64,000 nucleotides of DNA from Tubulanus polymorphus (lineage: Eukaryota; Nemertea; Palaeonemertea; Tubulaniformes; Tubulanidae). The notes beneath the pieces were generated by a model. The model was not told the DNA's origin and ran no database searches. It was given only the letters and a program-made list of their open reading frames with translations. The translations under genes and the position numbers were made by a program. The DNA lies in contig NC_134029.1 in assembly GCF_964204645.1 (NCBI RefSeq), forward strand, positions 1,683,001-1,747,000. Reading direction: 5' to 3'. Every line of letters begins with the position of its first letter. Position 1 is the stretch's first letter. Shown here piece after piece: positions 1-13,614 of the stretch.

Positions 1-40
1 CACTTTTAGCTGAACTAACTTCCAGCCCTTTATGTAACAG

Positions 41-3000
41 AGTGGTTTTACCGAATGGAGTCCGGGCCGTGTTCAGCTTGGACGGCACCAGGAAAATATC
101 GGATTTAGAACAACTCGAAGACGGTGAAAGTTACGTCTGCGCATCGGGAGAAATATTCAAAAAAGCTGAATATCAAAAAAGCCGGAATCCCACTTGGAAT
201 CCGAATGTAAAAACTTTCGATACGCAAGAAGGATTCACAACTTCGTTATCTCAAAATAATTTCGATCTTGGTAGAGATGTTATTAAACCTAAACTAGTGA
301 CAGTAATTCGTAACGGAATGAAACCGCGCAAGGCCGTCAGAATTCTACTGAACAGAAAAACTGCCAAATCATTCGACCAAGTTCTGACTGATATCACAAA
401 CGCGATCAAATTAGATTCGGGAGCCGTCCGTAAAATATTCACCTTGGACGGGAAACCGGTAAGTGAAACAAATATAATGACATTCACTAGAGTAGTGAAC
501 TCACGTTTTCGAAGATTTTGATTGCATTCATTACAGCGATTCATAATTTTGAAATTATAAGAAGTTCCAAAAGCTGAAGTGAAAATATAAACTTCTCGCT
601 TTAGAAGTATTTATAGTATATTTAAGATATAGATCAAATTCTCTTTACTTTGCGGAATTTATGTATAATGATTTGTTGGTTCAGGCTTTCACGCGTAATC
701 TAGTTTTTATTTCTTGACTTCTGAAGTGTAAATAAAGAATTTAGCTAAACGGAGCCATAAATGTGGACCAGGTCATAAAACACTAAATGAATAGAGAATA
801 TTGCATGATTCGACACTGCTAACCTAATCAAAGAGTGATTTTACTACGTCTTGTAAATCCACTCTCAATGCCTAATTCGCTGATCCTAGTTGTAAATCCA
901 ATAATCTCGAGAGTTAATCCAATATATTTACATCGTGTCTGTTTTTAGTTTCCACTCTCAAGAAATGGTTTTTACTTGTCTTATTTAGAGACAGCATTTT
1001 ACAACGCTTAATGAATTCTCATTCTTTTTCAATTGCTGAACAGATTAATGACATTTTGCACCAAAAAAAAATACTTATTTCAAATCTACATTCATAGACA
1101 TAGGGAACATATAAAATATCTGTGAAACAATGAACCTAGGTTTTGCTTATTGCGAGGCAAAACATTTCACCATGGTTTTCACTTTCGTTTGAGAAATAAT
1201 CTCCATTGGGTTTCACATTATCCCTCCAGTCGTGAACTCATTATTACTAATTCTACCGTAAAATGTTTTGTATCTCTGAAATATGGGACGTTAATTGCCA
1301 CCTGACTTACGTTGTGTCGCTGTATTAAACATTTTCTAATGGGAGAAAAGGGTTTTTGTCACATCATATTGATTTCCATAATGGAACACAGATACGTATG
1401 GATTGAGACACACGAACCTGTAAGAATATGACGTATTGAAGCAGTAAACCAGTTCTTTATTTCTTTATAAACACAGAAATAACTGACAGATTCACATTGA
1501 CTAAATTTCTAATGTTGAGAAAACTAAAAAATGAAAAAACTTTTTGTATATATGTATATATACATATATAGCCTATATTAGTTTCGGCTGATATTGAATT
1601 GGAAATAAAGGCAAAACAATGTCACCTTACAGACCTCAGGGTTATGCAAGTTCGAAGTCTATCGGGATCAGAATTAAAATTCTTTTTTCTCGGGGTTAAG
1701 CAAGTTATATTTGAAGATTTTGAATAAGTCGACTAATACCATCAGAAATGGTCGTCTAATTGCATCTACACATATATAATTATTTGTGGTGTATCTGTGA
1801 TTCAGTATTCTGCCTGTGACACTGTTGTAGTATAGGAGGGTGAGTCATTAAACCACTTGATGACTCCTTCCTCTCTCAGCTCAGAAAACTGATCAATCAT
1901 GCGACGACTTAATGCGTAATCCTCTATAAACCAACAGGTTCCCACAGCACTCTCCAAACGTCATATTTATACATTATTAGATACATACGTTTATTTATAA
2001 AAAGCAAATACACTCAAGTTTAAATTTGGTGCACTCTTCTATAGCCACCGCTATATGTGCCATTATTTCATATTCTTTCGATGATGAATTCTCGATTTTA
2101 AGCATAAAACATTTTACCACTTTCAGTTTTCAACTGAATAATTTAGGATTTAAATCAGAATTTGACCTTATTCTTCAATCAGCTATGTTCCATTTTCAGG
2201 TGTCGAATCTGATGGATTTTTTCCAAGATGAAAGCGTTTTCATCGCTTACGGTCAAGAGAGATTTTCACTGGATGACTTCGATCTAGATGATAATGGTAA
2301 AGAAAATGTTGTCTCTTATTGCTTCAAACAAGAAAAAATGTTTATTTTGTGACCCCGCTTTATTAAGCCAAAGATGATTTCTACAATGTTATGTCTTCAC
2401 TATTGGTTTTGAGAATAACATACATGCAATTGAATACTATCTGAGCATACTATGTTCTGAGTAGGTAAAATATCAATGACTCAGCGTCCAGCCCCAGCTC
2501 CGCTCCACTGGTCACTTCAATTCCGGTCATTACTGTAAACACCGTTAGCCACAGTTTATTACATCCGATACTGACGATTAGCTACCGCTGACACATGAGA
2601 ATTGATTATAGAAAACCTGAAAATAACCGCTGTGATCAATCAGTCAGTCATTTTAACCACTGATCAATCAACTGATCGATATATACTGATCAGTGATTTT
2701 CCAAGAATCTTACACCTCACGACAGTGCGCCGTCTCTAATCAGCCAATATCAACACAGATTATCTGAGATTTCGTGTAAACTGAATTTGTTGATGATTCA
2801 TCAATATACATCACATAATGTGATATAATTTTTGCTATACCTCCTGCTCCTCTTCTAGTCTAGTCTAATATCCTGAGGGGATTACTCATAAAATTGTCTT
2901 TTCTCAATCTTCTGCTCACAAAGTGTTTGATGTTGATATGGAGCGCATCGTTTTAGATTGATTTAAAAACGCGCGTCTTGTAAAAACCGAGCAAAATCAA

Positions 3001-6000
3001 TTCCTTTCAAACCGCAATTGTTAATCAGTGTCGTATTCAGACTATATTTTCCATAAAATTGAAATTCTATCCAAAATATATTTCGTAGATGGAAGAGTGA
3101 GTATTCATATTGTAATATATATCGTGTTGAGTGACACAGATGGTCATTGACCAGTTCTATTTACTGGACATTTCTCTGAGTCGAACATCAATTATGTTTA
3201 ATCTAGAATATCTCTAGTGACATCTAAACATCTAAACATCGTGTCATTCGCCATATGTCTGCATTAACGGTGACACATCCAACTCTATTCACAATCCCAA
3301 TTTATGGTATTTGAAAATCAAAATCTTGTCAATTTTCCTGATTCTCGTTCGAAATTGATAATTCGTTGATAATTTTGTAAACTGCATTAATCCAAAAAGA
3401 ACGGATGATCTGACTGGATTATAGTTAAAATCTCTTAAATCCCTAAGCGATCGGTCTCTATTTATCAGTTTCTTATCAGTAGAGGTAAAACCCCGAGTAA
3501 ATATAGCAGTAATTATTTTAAACGGAATTTACTGATGATGGATCATTTGTTAGTTCAGCATCGAAGCAGTGAGGCGACACAAACACCTCCTTCATCAAAC
3601 TCTGCAGCATTTATTACGCATATATTTATTCTAAATCTCGTGTCCTTTTTATTATTTGTTTCCGATAAAAAAAAATCTGCAGTTCTCCGAGAGGGCGGTA
3701 TATGAGTCATCAGTGGTTGTGTGAGAACAATTCATACAGAATAATGACTCCATATGCTGCTGTTATAATATGCGTACAAAAAAACTACTGATTTGACTAA
3801 TAACCAATAATTTAGAATGCATATAACAATATCGTCTGAAATCCTTTTTTGTATTTATTACGAGAGTTGAAGAGAATTCATTAATGATTTTTCAGAAGTG
3901 AAATACGTCAGCGCGTATCGTCCAGGAACACAGAAAGATCGAGTAACACTTGGTAATAAATCCCCTAAAGCGCAACGTAGACAAATGACTGCATCTTCGA
4001 GAAGTCTTAATGAAGGTAGTGTATCTACGCGTTTTATGAAGCAATAGAGATTTTTATTACGGAGACAGAGTTTTGACGATGCTGAAACCGTTTTGTCGTC
4101 GCAGGAATCTCGTCTCATTCCGTGCTGTCGTCATGGCGCAGATTAGGGAATTGCATCGCGAGATGTTAAACGGAAGATACTATCAGCTCGTAAAACATCT
4201 CTTACACTCAAAGTAGGGGCCATTCTCAGGTCATGTAGTAAATATTAAACGCCTTCAGTCGTGATTTTATCAGCTATAAACCGATGATAAATGTGAATCC
4301 GTGTTCGTTCACGAGTCAATCTCCACCGCGGCGGTGGTGTGTGACATCCTTCAGTCGTTCAACAGATGCTCTCGAAAATTTACTTTTTCCATAAATTCCA
4401 CAGTTCTAATCGACTTTTTGAAACTCAAATATCAAACTTCAAGCTACGAAAATAATTGGTTTGTTTACCATTTGAGTAGTAAAGGGGCAACGAGGGAAAT
4501 ATTCAAATTGTTATGCAACATGTCTCCGACCTTTGCGACCTGGTTGTGATGTGATTAGTCACTACTGCGCCAGCATTCAGCCGTAAGTAAGGGCCGCTAC
4601 AGTCGTGAAACCATCGGGAAAAACTAGATGACATCATAGACGTGTCGTAGGGGTTAAACAGTCCTCGGAGAAGGGAGAGAGAGTGAGAGTCAAGGATAAT
4701 TCAAGCATTAAATTATATGACCTATCACTGAGTCATGTTTCATAGTAAACAGTGTATATTCTAATGATAATATTGGTGACGTTTGTAGCTGAAACTCCCT
4801 CGGGGATGATATATCTCTACTCGTTTACGTATTGATTAAGTATACATATCTCTGACGATGATATGAGCATCGGTAAAGTGAGTTGTAAGAGTGTGCAGAT
4901 GAGTCCTGTTGAAGAGATGTCGCAGTCTCAATATGGCGTCAAGCCGATCATAGAGTGCCAGTCAAGCGTGGACTAAATCCATGGGCCATAGCCAATTTAG
5001 ATTCCGCCTGACTTGGTACGAGTTCTTTTCACTGACAGATCTTTTATGCCAAAACGATTGGAAAACATTCAAGATCGACTCCAAATGCGCGGCCACGGTA
5101 TTGGTTCCAAAATGCATAAGCTCCAAAACGATGTGATTGTCCTTCGCTAACACACAACATCATGAATATGTGGGCCAGCGCCAGAGGATCTACAATGATG
5201 CACCGTTAATAATTGAATGCCACTTCAGCTTGATTTTTTTTAAGAATGAAAATGATGTCATATCAAAGTGATGACTTACAAACCGTCCGTCCTTAACCGA
5301 CATACATAGATAAAACGAGTCAATTTATTTTCATGATGTTCTCTGAATCCTGCGGAAATCAGTGAATAATGATTATGTCTGAATCTCTCATTTGTTGCTG
5401 AATTCAGTTGCCGAGTCATCCATCCATTCTCTCGCCGTTCTCCCGGCTTCAATTCGGCGACAGCTATAGAAAGCGGAGAAAACTGCAGGATACCGAGTTA
5501 TGTGAGGATGCAGTAACCATGGTAACTGTCTGGATCGTCTGTCTGGAGTCTGGTTCGTGATGTGAACAAAACTTCGATCCAGTCACGTGGTGTTGTTCAG
5601 TTTTATTATCCCCTTGTAGTACACCAGGTTAATTGAGTCGAATCTCTTTGTTCTCCCTACCAGTGATTTAACTGCATTTTTTCAGCCAAAGCCATGGATT
5701 GATTTTCCAGATCTCAAAATCAGAGAACAACGATGTAGTATGATTGTAAACATCAGTTATCTTTATTCGATGAGGCTAATGAGCCTAAAGCTAATTATCT
5801 ATATCGCTAATGTAATGAACAATCATTCGAATGACCAGCAATATGATAATTAAATGAGAATTGATTAGAATTTAATGTTCGTTTGATTGTTGAGAATAAT
5901 CTGGATTCTCGAATTTATTGCAGGTAATTTTGATTTTAGTAGAAGTGCACCGACATCACCTAGATTCGTACGGAGAACTTTTACTAGTCCTCGGTCGCCG

Positions 6001-8261
6001 ATGAGGGTCAGTTTCAATTTTGATGCAATAAGTGTGTAATAGTTCTCTATTTCTCAACTTTTTCTCAAGTAGTTTTGCGTACATTTTACAGGTAAAGCGT
6101 CCGACGCAATTAAATAATAAAGTAACGAGCGATGAACGTACAACTCCTGATGGTCATCCCTGCACCAGTAAGTTAACGGTTCTCCATCACATCTACTCAA
6201 AACAGGACATTTCATTCATATGCACCATCAGAAACATATGAAATGTTAATTGATATTTTCTTACAAAATTCTTTCACCGAACGGTGGATTTCATGAGTAT
6301 CAAAACCACGAAGCAAAAACCAAATAGTTTTAAAACATCGACAAAATGTATGAGAAACTCCCGAATTTTCGATTTTCAACTAAAAATAAATTTTCAAGGA
6401 ATGAAATCTTCAGTTGAAAACCAAAAATGGAGATTATAATACGCTTTTAATGTTTTAAAACTTTTCCGTTTGAGTGTTTGAGACTCGTCTCCTAATTCAA
6501 CCTCATATATCTTGTTTAGACGGCATTTTATCAGAAGGAACTCCGAGTCCCTTGATTTCGAAGTATGAAATACTGAAGTTGATCGGAGAAGGCAATTTCG
6601 CAGTCGTTAAAGAATGCAGAGAGAAATCTACCGGAAAAGATTTCGCTCTGAAGATTATTGACAAAAAGAAATGCAAGGGAAAGGTGCGTGTAAATCATTG
6701 AAGAAATGTTCAGACTTTCGGATTTCTTGATTTGCATAAGATTGTTACATTGTGTATTGTGTATAATCTACAGGAGAAAATGATCGAAAATGAAGTTTCA
6801 ATTCTAAGAAGAATTCAACACTCGAATATTGTAACTCTTATTGAAGAATTTGACTCTCATAATGAATTGTATCTTGTCATGGAACTAGTTGGGGTAAGTT
6901 ACCATCACAGAATTGATGAAAATATAGACCAATCAGAGCCGTATTTAGCAGGGCCCAGAAATTTTGGAAGAATTTCCTTTTTGCAAATATTTTTGTTAGA
7001 ACTGCCCTTTTTCGGGTTTCTCTGTCTCCCAAAACAAAATTCAAATATATACTTGTTACGGCCCTACCACTGCCCAGAGTGGTTCCGATGATATTTTATG
7101 ATATATTTTACAGGGAGGTGATTTGTTCGACGCTATTTCCGCAGCTACTAAATACACGGAGAAAGATGCCAGTGGAATGTTGTATAACTTGTCGTGTGCC
7201 TTGAAATATTTACATTCGCAGAATATCGTTCACAGAGATGTCAAACCCGAAAACCTATTGGTAGGTTTATCCAATTACAATGCTTGCTCGAGTGTTAAAT
7301 TGCTCTACGGCGGTCGAGAGTTCCTGGTGTGATTGCCTTTTTTGTTTTCAGGTTTATGATCATGAAGATGGAACTAAATCGCTTAAACTTGGTGATTTCG
7401 GTCTGGCAACTGTAGTGAGGGAGCCTTTATACGTTGTGTGCGGCACTCCAACTTACGTGGCTCCAGAAATATTGGAGGAGACTGGCTATGGATTGAAAGT
7501 GGACGTTTGGGCAGCAGGAGTTATCACATATATTCTATTGTGTGGATTTCCACCATTTGTCAGGTAGCACCAAACTCTGATAACTATTCACAGATATTTT
7601 TGATGGTTCTTGAAATTACAGATGAATTATCCTTGTTTTTGTAGTACAAAGAATGATCAGGATGAATTGTTCAAGAAGATCATGTCTGGAGAATTTGAGT
7701 TCAGAAAGCCATATTGGAACGGAATGTCTGACTCTGCCAAGGTATTTGAATTTTTCAGCATTGAAAGTTTGTGATAAGGGACTCAGTTTGGTATAAAGAG
7801 AATTTCGATGTTTCTGTATTTCAGGAATTGATCGCAAACATGCTTCAAGTAGATCCAGATAGGCGATTTACAGCGGGACAGGTTTTAGAACATCCTTGGG
7901 TTTCGGTAAGTACGGTGTGTTTGGAACTAGGTTTCATCTATCTGAGTGTCTAACTTTTCTATTCGTTACAGGATGATACTGCGCAAGATAATGATTTCCA
8001 TGAAACTATTCACGATAAAATCACCGCAAACTTTGAGAGGAAAAGGAAATTCGGAGGACCAGCCGGTGTTTCTATTATTGCTGTAAGTATATTTGAAACC
8101 TAAAATAGATGACGGAGTCTATTTGAGATCTGTAACACGGAAGTTTTCGTTTTCTTATACTTCAGTCGACCGCTTTGGACAAAGGATCGCGATTTTTTCA
8201 AGGGCCGAAGAACCAAATGCCAGTGGCAGTCTATGACCAGGATACCGATGAGGTCTTTTGA
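41..8261 (+). CDS. DCLK: Doublecortin-like kinase (DCLK), 5' end missing
   Basis: Microtubule-binding Ser/Thr kinase of the DCLK1/2 group. Joined exons: 41-458, 2200-2296, 3896-4015, 5924-6006, 6092-6167, 6520-6683, 6774-6893, 7114-7260, 7352-7563, 7645-7741, 7825-7905, 7972-8082, 8166-8261. They give 606 visible residues in one frame, ending at TGA 8259-8261. Order: end of the first doublecortin domain ([15 protein letters not shown]), a complete second doublecortin domain ([14 protein letters not shown] to FIAYGQERF), a Ser/Pro-rich linker, then a CaMK-type kinase with [10 protein letters not shown], the ALKII lysine, [15 protein letters not shown] and YVAPEI. The start codon and the first half of the N-terminal doublecortin domain lie left of the window. 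The C-terminal tail after the kinase is short. Introns 1 to 3 are large (1.6-1.9 kb) and hold no gene I can support. The orthologous group is certain; DCLK1 versus DCLK2 cannot be decided, and invertebrates usually have one gene. Confidence 0.95.
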
Positions 8262-10729
8262 AGCATTTATGAATAATTTATACACTACAAAAATCTGATA
8301 ATTTTCTGAGACACTGCCTGCAATTACCGGAGTCTGTTTGAGATCAGGCGCCAGTAAAATATTCATGTAAAAAGAATACTAAAACAAGGGTTACGTCATC
8401 GCTAACTGAATTGTAAATATTCGTGTTAATTGTTCATCGTGTAATATATGCAGATGCTTTTGGTGAGCCAGAATAGTTCTAAACATCGACTTTCATATAG
8501 GAATGGCTTAAAGACGTATCCATCATTTGGCAATATGATGTCGAAAATGGCTTACAGAATTTCTGGCAGCGAGGAGGATTTTCAATGAAACTCATTATTT
8601 GTAAATATTTCATGCATGGTGTCATGTTTGGGGTTCGTGTCGTTTTACAATCAAATAAATGTGATATATAGGTCTATATAATAAATGTATGAGGAATTCA
8701 GCGTTTTTTCAGATTATCTCTTTTCTTCTCTTCAATATCAATGCATGCCATTTTAAATATCATTTATTAATTGCCCAAATGAAAATGCTCAGTTAAACTT
8801 TTTTAAACGACGCTTCTTTTTAAATAAAAGGTGCTTTTTGTGAAATATACGTATATTTGAATATACAACTGTGTTGCCTTTGAGACACAAATTGATATTT
8901 TTTCGACTTAGTATATTTTCCTCTTTTCTATACTTGCATATATAACGCATAACGCATGGATGAATTTTGTTTTAAAGATTTTACATTGCAACAATGAAAG
9001 TGTACATAGTAACAATGTATCACCGATGCGATGAGAGGAACTCGTAGCCCGCCTTTCTTCTTCAAGTCATTTTTTGTACGGATTTTAAAAATATTCTGTA
9101 ATATTTTGAGTAAAATGATAAGCGTTGCGCATCAATGGTGTAAATAGACTATAATGTTTCATGTGAAATAGATTGTTATTGGGTAAATAAAACTCATCAC
9201 TGCCCTGTTAGAACTCTTTAGCTATAGCTTCCTTAATTACTTCCATAAATAAACAAAGATGTCGTTTTAGTGTAACTCATTACATTGTATTTAACTAATT
9301 ATGCATTTAAAAAATTGTGATCGATGGTGCAGCGTTTTTAATTAGAGCATATTTCATCGCAAAGATTGATTCATCAGCTGTGATTATTTCTATACCGGTT
9401 AAGGTATCGATTAGGTTCTGATTATTGGTGAATGTTTGAGTCTTGTGCAATGGATGATTCATTTTCAGTGCAGTCGAATTGTGTGTAAATTTCAGTAAAC
9501 TGCTGCCTATGTAAAACAAGCTACGTTGTTTCACTCCAATAAACTCGATGTTGTAGCAATTTCATTATGTTTTTTCCTTGATGGATTTGCCCAGTTCGCG
9601 ACGAATGTCTTTTGTTCTCTAATAGCCCATAGCATCCTATCTGGGCTTCGAACCTGGTAGCATCGAGAGACTCGGCCACGGCAGGAAATGGCAGTCTCTA
9701 TGCCATCGTGTCTGAATCTTATCTGAGTCTTTATCCCCGCCGAGGGAGGATGTCCAGCAACTGACGTAGGCACGTAGTTTTTGACAGCTGAACTGATATT
9801 AATATTAGCCAATATAACTGACTAATATCTGTCTGAATGTCTGAACAATACGTTTGACGTCAATCAAATGTGACGATATTTTCTAAAATAGAAGTTATTT
9901 TTTTCAAAGCAAAAAAATTTTGCAAAGCACGTCGATGGACAGGGTCCTCTCCGTACCAGTAAGTAAGTGCTTTTTAGCACTTTTAGTGCGGAAAAGAAAA
10001 GTAGCATTTTTATAACAAATTGCCCATAGACATTTTATGTGCACGTCATTTCAAACATAACAATTACCTACGTATGTGGACACAGATTAACCCTGTACAC
10101 ACGACTAAATCTGTTTAACCAAAATCAAAAATTAAGAAAACAAATTGATAATCATTTCTATTTAGAAAGTCGTCTTGATTAATGAATCAATTGACGATTG
10201 AAACGCCCGCCACAGTAAAATAGCGGTCAGATCTCGACCGTCTAATGCTGCCCCTATCTACAACGATAGCGGGGAAAATGTGAACTAACATAATACTCAC
10301 TCGCCAGAGTCTTTGAACGGGCGTAATGGACAAACTATTTAACGATCAGCGGGCCGGATTATCAGAGATCTCACGTGACCAATAAATTTCAACACTTATC
10401 GCAATAATGAATGCCGACGAAAACTTGTCAGATTCTTGGAAAAGGGCCTTGAAACTTCTCCAAAAAGTAGCACTTGAACAGACTTGTTACAAACCATGAC
10501 TAAGATTAAGCTTGTTTTCGAAAATTTAATTTCAACTTTTATTTGGAAAAATCTAATTCTACATGTATTTAAAGTTCTCGGAACAAATCATCATTTTATA
10601 AATGCTTAATTGACAACATTATCTTTTTAAAGAATTATTTGAGATTAATCAGCAGAATAAGCCAGAGTCAGACAAAATTTTTTAGTTATTTTCATTTTAG
10701 AAACGATTATTTCCACGTGGTTGATATTA
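8262..10729. other. DCLK 3' UTR and DCLK-PAICS intergenic region
   Basis: Convergent spacer. AATAAA at 8654-8659 and 8680-8685 are plausible DCLK poly(A) signals, about 400 bp after the stop. On the opposite strand TTTATT at 10538-10543 is a plausible PAICS poly(A) signal, 187 bp past its stop. Short open frames at 9307-9812 have no recognisable protein. Positions 9640-9700 on the minus strand contain a GGTTCGAAGCC box-B-like string, but no full tRNA fold. Confidence 0.5.
10538..10543 (-). promoter_or_regulatory. Candidate PAICS poly(A) signal
   Basis: AATAAA on the minus strand, 187 bp downstream of the PAICS stop codon; first canonical signal I see after the stop. Confidence 0.45.
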
Positions 10730-13253
10730 TCAATGAACAGCACCATTAGCCCCGTTCTCAGCACTGATTTTCTTCATTAATTCACGATCAGATTCTTTCA
10801 ACGATAGCCAAGTTTGAAGTTGTTTCGCGCGGATTTTCGACCAGATTAAACAATCATTGAGAGCAAGGATTTGAGCAGCGGCTGTTGCAGCAGCATCCGG
10901 AGTGATCACTGTTCCACATCCCAAACCTGAAATCATCACCAACATCAATTATCAATTCAGATAATACAGAAATAGAGTTTAGAATCGATGAGACTATTCT
11001 ACGTTCTATATAGCCAATCAAACAACTTTCGACGAGACACTTAGGATTTGTGATCACTTTTGAATTTATGTCACCACTGAAAACTGGATCACAGCAAATA
11101 GGAGCATTTGACAGGCAACATGAGTCTATAATATCCATTCCATTTAGAGTTATAAACAGTAAATTGTAATTAATTACCTGATGGTAACCTGAGCGATGAC
11201 CAGATATCTTCAGCTGCCCAATCAGAAGTAAGAGGAGGAGCATTAATGACTGGCCAGGAGGAGTTACCAGCGAGTACCGGACCTAATCCGTTACTACGAC
11301 CAGCTACTGCTATAAATACTGTCGGTATTCCAGCACCTACAAATACATCAAATACACTCATATAAACTAACTGCAATTGATTTAACAGATTTAAGTTTTC
11401 TTCTTGAGTTCGAACTGACCTTCGTATTGTGCTAGAAGTCTCAATGTTTCGGATGTTTCTTTATGAGCCGAACAAATACGTAATTCAGAGGGAACTCCTA
11501 ATTTAGTCAGCTGTTTCTCAATCTTCTGGCAGTAATCCATGTCTGATGGTGATCCCATGAATATCACCGCCCGACAGCCAGGCTTACTAGGCAACGTCTG
11601 AAATTCACATCAAAATTCCATTATCTCATTCATAGGTCAATGCATACTTCAATCGAGCTTTTTTAATCATAATGTTTAAAAGATTATTTTATATCATTTA
11701 AGACTTGATTGAAATTAAATTTTTACCTCTAGTCTATCGGCCACCCATTGGAAGTTCCGTTTCACAGTATCTAAAGCTTCTGGGGTCACCACTTCTAGAT
11801 TACGATAAACCTGCTTATCTTTCATCAAACGCTTATCACCTGATGGCCACAATCTCCACGAATCACTATCAATCACATCGGCTAACACTATTTCACCTAA
11901 AATAAGATCAAGCATAGATTAATGAAATGATAAATCTTCCTTAAGATAGGGTTCTTACAGGATCAGGCGATCTAAAATTCTGATATTTCCTGGAAAATTC
12001 TGATAATTCGCAAGATATTTTCCCTGAGTTTTTAAGAACAGTCAGAATTTTCTCATTTTCCATGATCTGTTAAACCTCGCTCAGAAAACTTAAGTCACAA
12101 ATGTTCTGAAACGTGTATAAACCTGTTTTCTTGCTGACACCAAATTCGATTTTCATATCGATCAAACTGCATTCCAACTTGGACCAAATTTTCTCCAGAA
12201 TCTCGAAAATGCAAACGGTCATTCGACCCATCAAATCGACCTCATGTTGACCGATCAGTTGACCTCCGATCTCGAGTTTAGCCTCGATTAATTGTTCATT
12301 CGACCATTGGGGGTCATCATTAGCATCGTCCTAACGTAGAATTAATAATTCAAACTTAAAAATCGGAAGATTCAAAAAAAAAATTCTCATTCATTTTTTA
12401 CCTTGAAGAAAGTTTCCAGTTTTGGTGGACAGAATCGATATCCTTCTTTCACTCCGGGATTTCGTCTCAAGAACGATCCAGTAGCAACTCTCCTGGTGAC
12501 CCATTCTATCGGTATCATATCACACGATTCGGCTATTATCCCTTTATCTCCATGACGAGCGATCAGATGAGTCTTCACACCTGAAGTTAGAAAATTATAG
12601 AAATTAAATCTTGCTTAAAGGGTCGTAAACTTAATTAGTGAAATGAATTCGGTGCGATTCAAGAATAGGGGACTATAGCAATATATATGTAGTGATAGTA
12701 ATCAATTAAGTAATAATATTAGTAATTGATAATGATGATATATAATGATAGTAATGTATATAGTAATTAATGATGATTAGGGAACTAAACCTAACCCTAA
12801 CCCTAATCCTAACCACTAGTCCCCTATTCTTGAATCTTACCGATGAATTCAATAAAAATTCTGACCTGCGGCTTCTAATATTTCGAAAATTTTGCAAGTT
12901 GTTGAAGTTGAGATGGCAGCTTTTCCTTCCAATTCATTCACTTTAGCCGCATTGTTTGCTGTGATTCGATCTTTGGATTCAATCAGTACGTGAGCTGTTC
13001 CTGGTAATTCATGAATTATCTTCGTTTTTCCTTCGTTTAAAACTTTACCGACTTTGTAATCTGTAAGAAATAACGACGAGACATTAGGCACGCCGAAACT
13101 TCTACATACCGTCTACTGCTGCCACCTAGCGTCAATACCGCCAGTTTGTAAAATATTTTGCACAAAAATTGCTTATTACGAATAAAACACGACGTGTCAT
13201 TATTGAAATACGATATGAACTATTTGAAAATCTAATAAATTACCTCCAGACAT
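10730..13253 (-). CDS. PAICS: PAICS: SAICAR synthetase / AIR carboxylase
   Basis: Bifunctional cytosolic enzyme of de novo purine synthesis: AIR to CAIR, then CAIR plus aspartate to SAICAR. Exons in transcript order: 13253-13244, 13060-12866, 12580-12402, 12330-12123, 11896-11727, 11597-11420, 11336-11178, 10926-10730. All phases fit and give 431 residues, against 425 in human. Residues 1-254 are the SAICAR synthetase half ([64 protein letters not shown]). Residues 260-431 are the PurE-type carboxylase half ([51 protein letters not shown]). The first coding exon is only 10 nt (ATG TCT GGA G); I chose it because it has a clean GTAATT donor and completes the Asp codon of exon 2. It diverges from PPAT. 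The third intron boundary region of exon 2/3 hosts an inverted-repeat element (see separate entry). Confidence 0.97.
12656..12836. mobile_element. 181-bp TIR element with telomere-like repeats in a PAICS intron
   Basis: Perfect 20-bp terminal inverted repeats, GATTCAAGAATAGGGGACTA at 12656-12675 and its complement at 12817-12836, enclose an AT-rich core (TAAT/GATA-like simple sequence, 12680-12780) and an imperfect CCCTAA array at 12787-12814. It lies wholly inside the intron between the PAICS exons at 13060-12866 and 12580-12402. No coding capacity; structure is that of a miniature inverted-repeat transposable element (MITE). A clear target-site duplication is not visible, since flanking GAATTC/CGGT strings look like an outer extension of the inverted repeat. 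Confidence 0.75.
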
Positions 13254-13614
13254 CGTGAATTTGGTTTCTAACGAAGCAAATGGGACGAAATTTGAAGTGA
13301 ACACAGAAAATCTGGTCAAGCCGCAAAAACGTGTGACCGTAGCGCAGCGCCTGGCGTGTTTACCACCACCAGAAATAGTTCGTACGGTACCTCCAATCTA
13401 ATTTCTGTTTTATGTAATCAATTTATAAAATTTTTTCAAAGTCCTTGAAAATTATAACAATGTAAGCTGAGAATTTGAATTTTGTTAACAAATAAACATT
13501 ATGAAATGATTCATATTTTCGCGGATTTAGACATTTTCTTTAGGGATTCCCGGAAATGCCGAATTGCCGGTAGTTCTGAAAGCCGATTTCAGGGTACATA
13601 CAGTACTGAGAGCG
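13254..13614. promoter_or_regulatory. Bidirectional PAICS/PPAT promoter
   Basis: 361 bp separate the two start codons, which point away from each other. There is no TATA box at a convincing place, as usual for housekeeping bidirectional promoters. GC-richer sequence sits at 13320-13370 (CGCAAAAACGTGTGACCG, then a GCGCAGCGCC stretch). The same head-to-head PPAT-PAICS arrangement is known from vertebrates. Transcription starts and 5' UTR exons are not determined here. Confidence 0.75.

Noticed and set aside
2600-2700. Run of TGATCA/ACTGATCA strings
   Set aside because: Palindromic and eye-catching, but irregular; no consistent unit or conservation evidence.
4962-5153. 63-residue minus frame inside a DCLK intron
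   Set aside because: Locally protein-like on both strands (possible old transposase piece), but no family motif could be named and it has stops all around.
9640-9700. Possible tRNA or SINE head on the minus strand
   Set aside because: GGTTCGAAGCC matches box B and TGGCCGAG resembles box A, but they are only about 14 nt apart and no cloverleaf forms.
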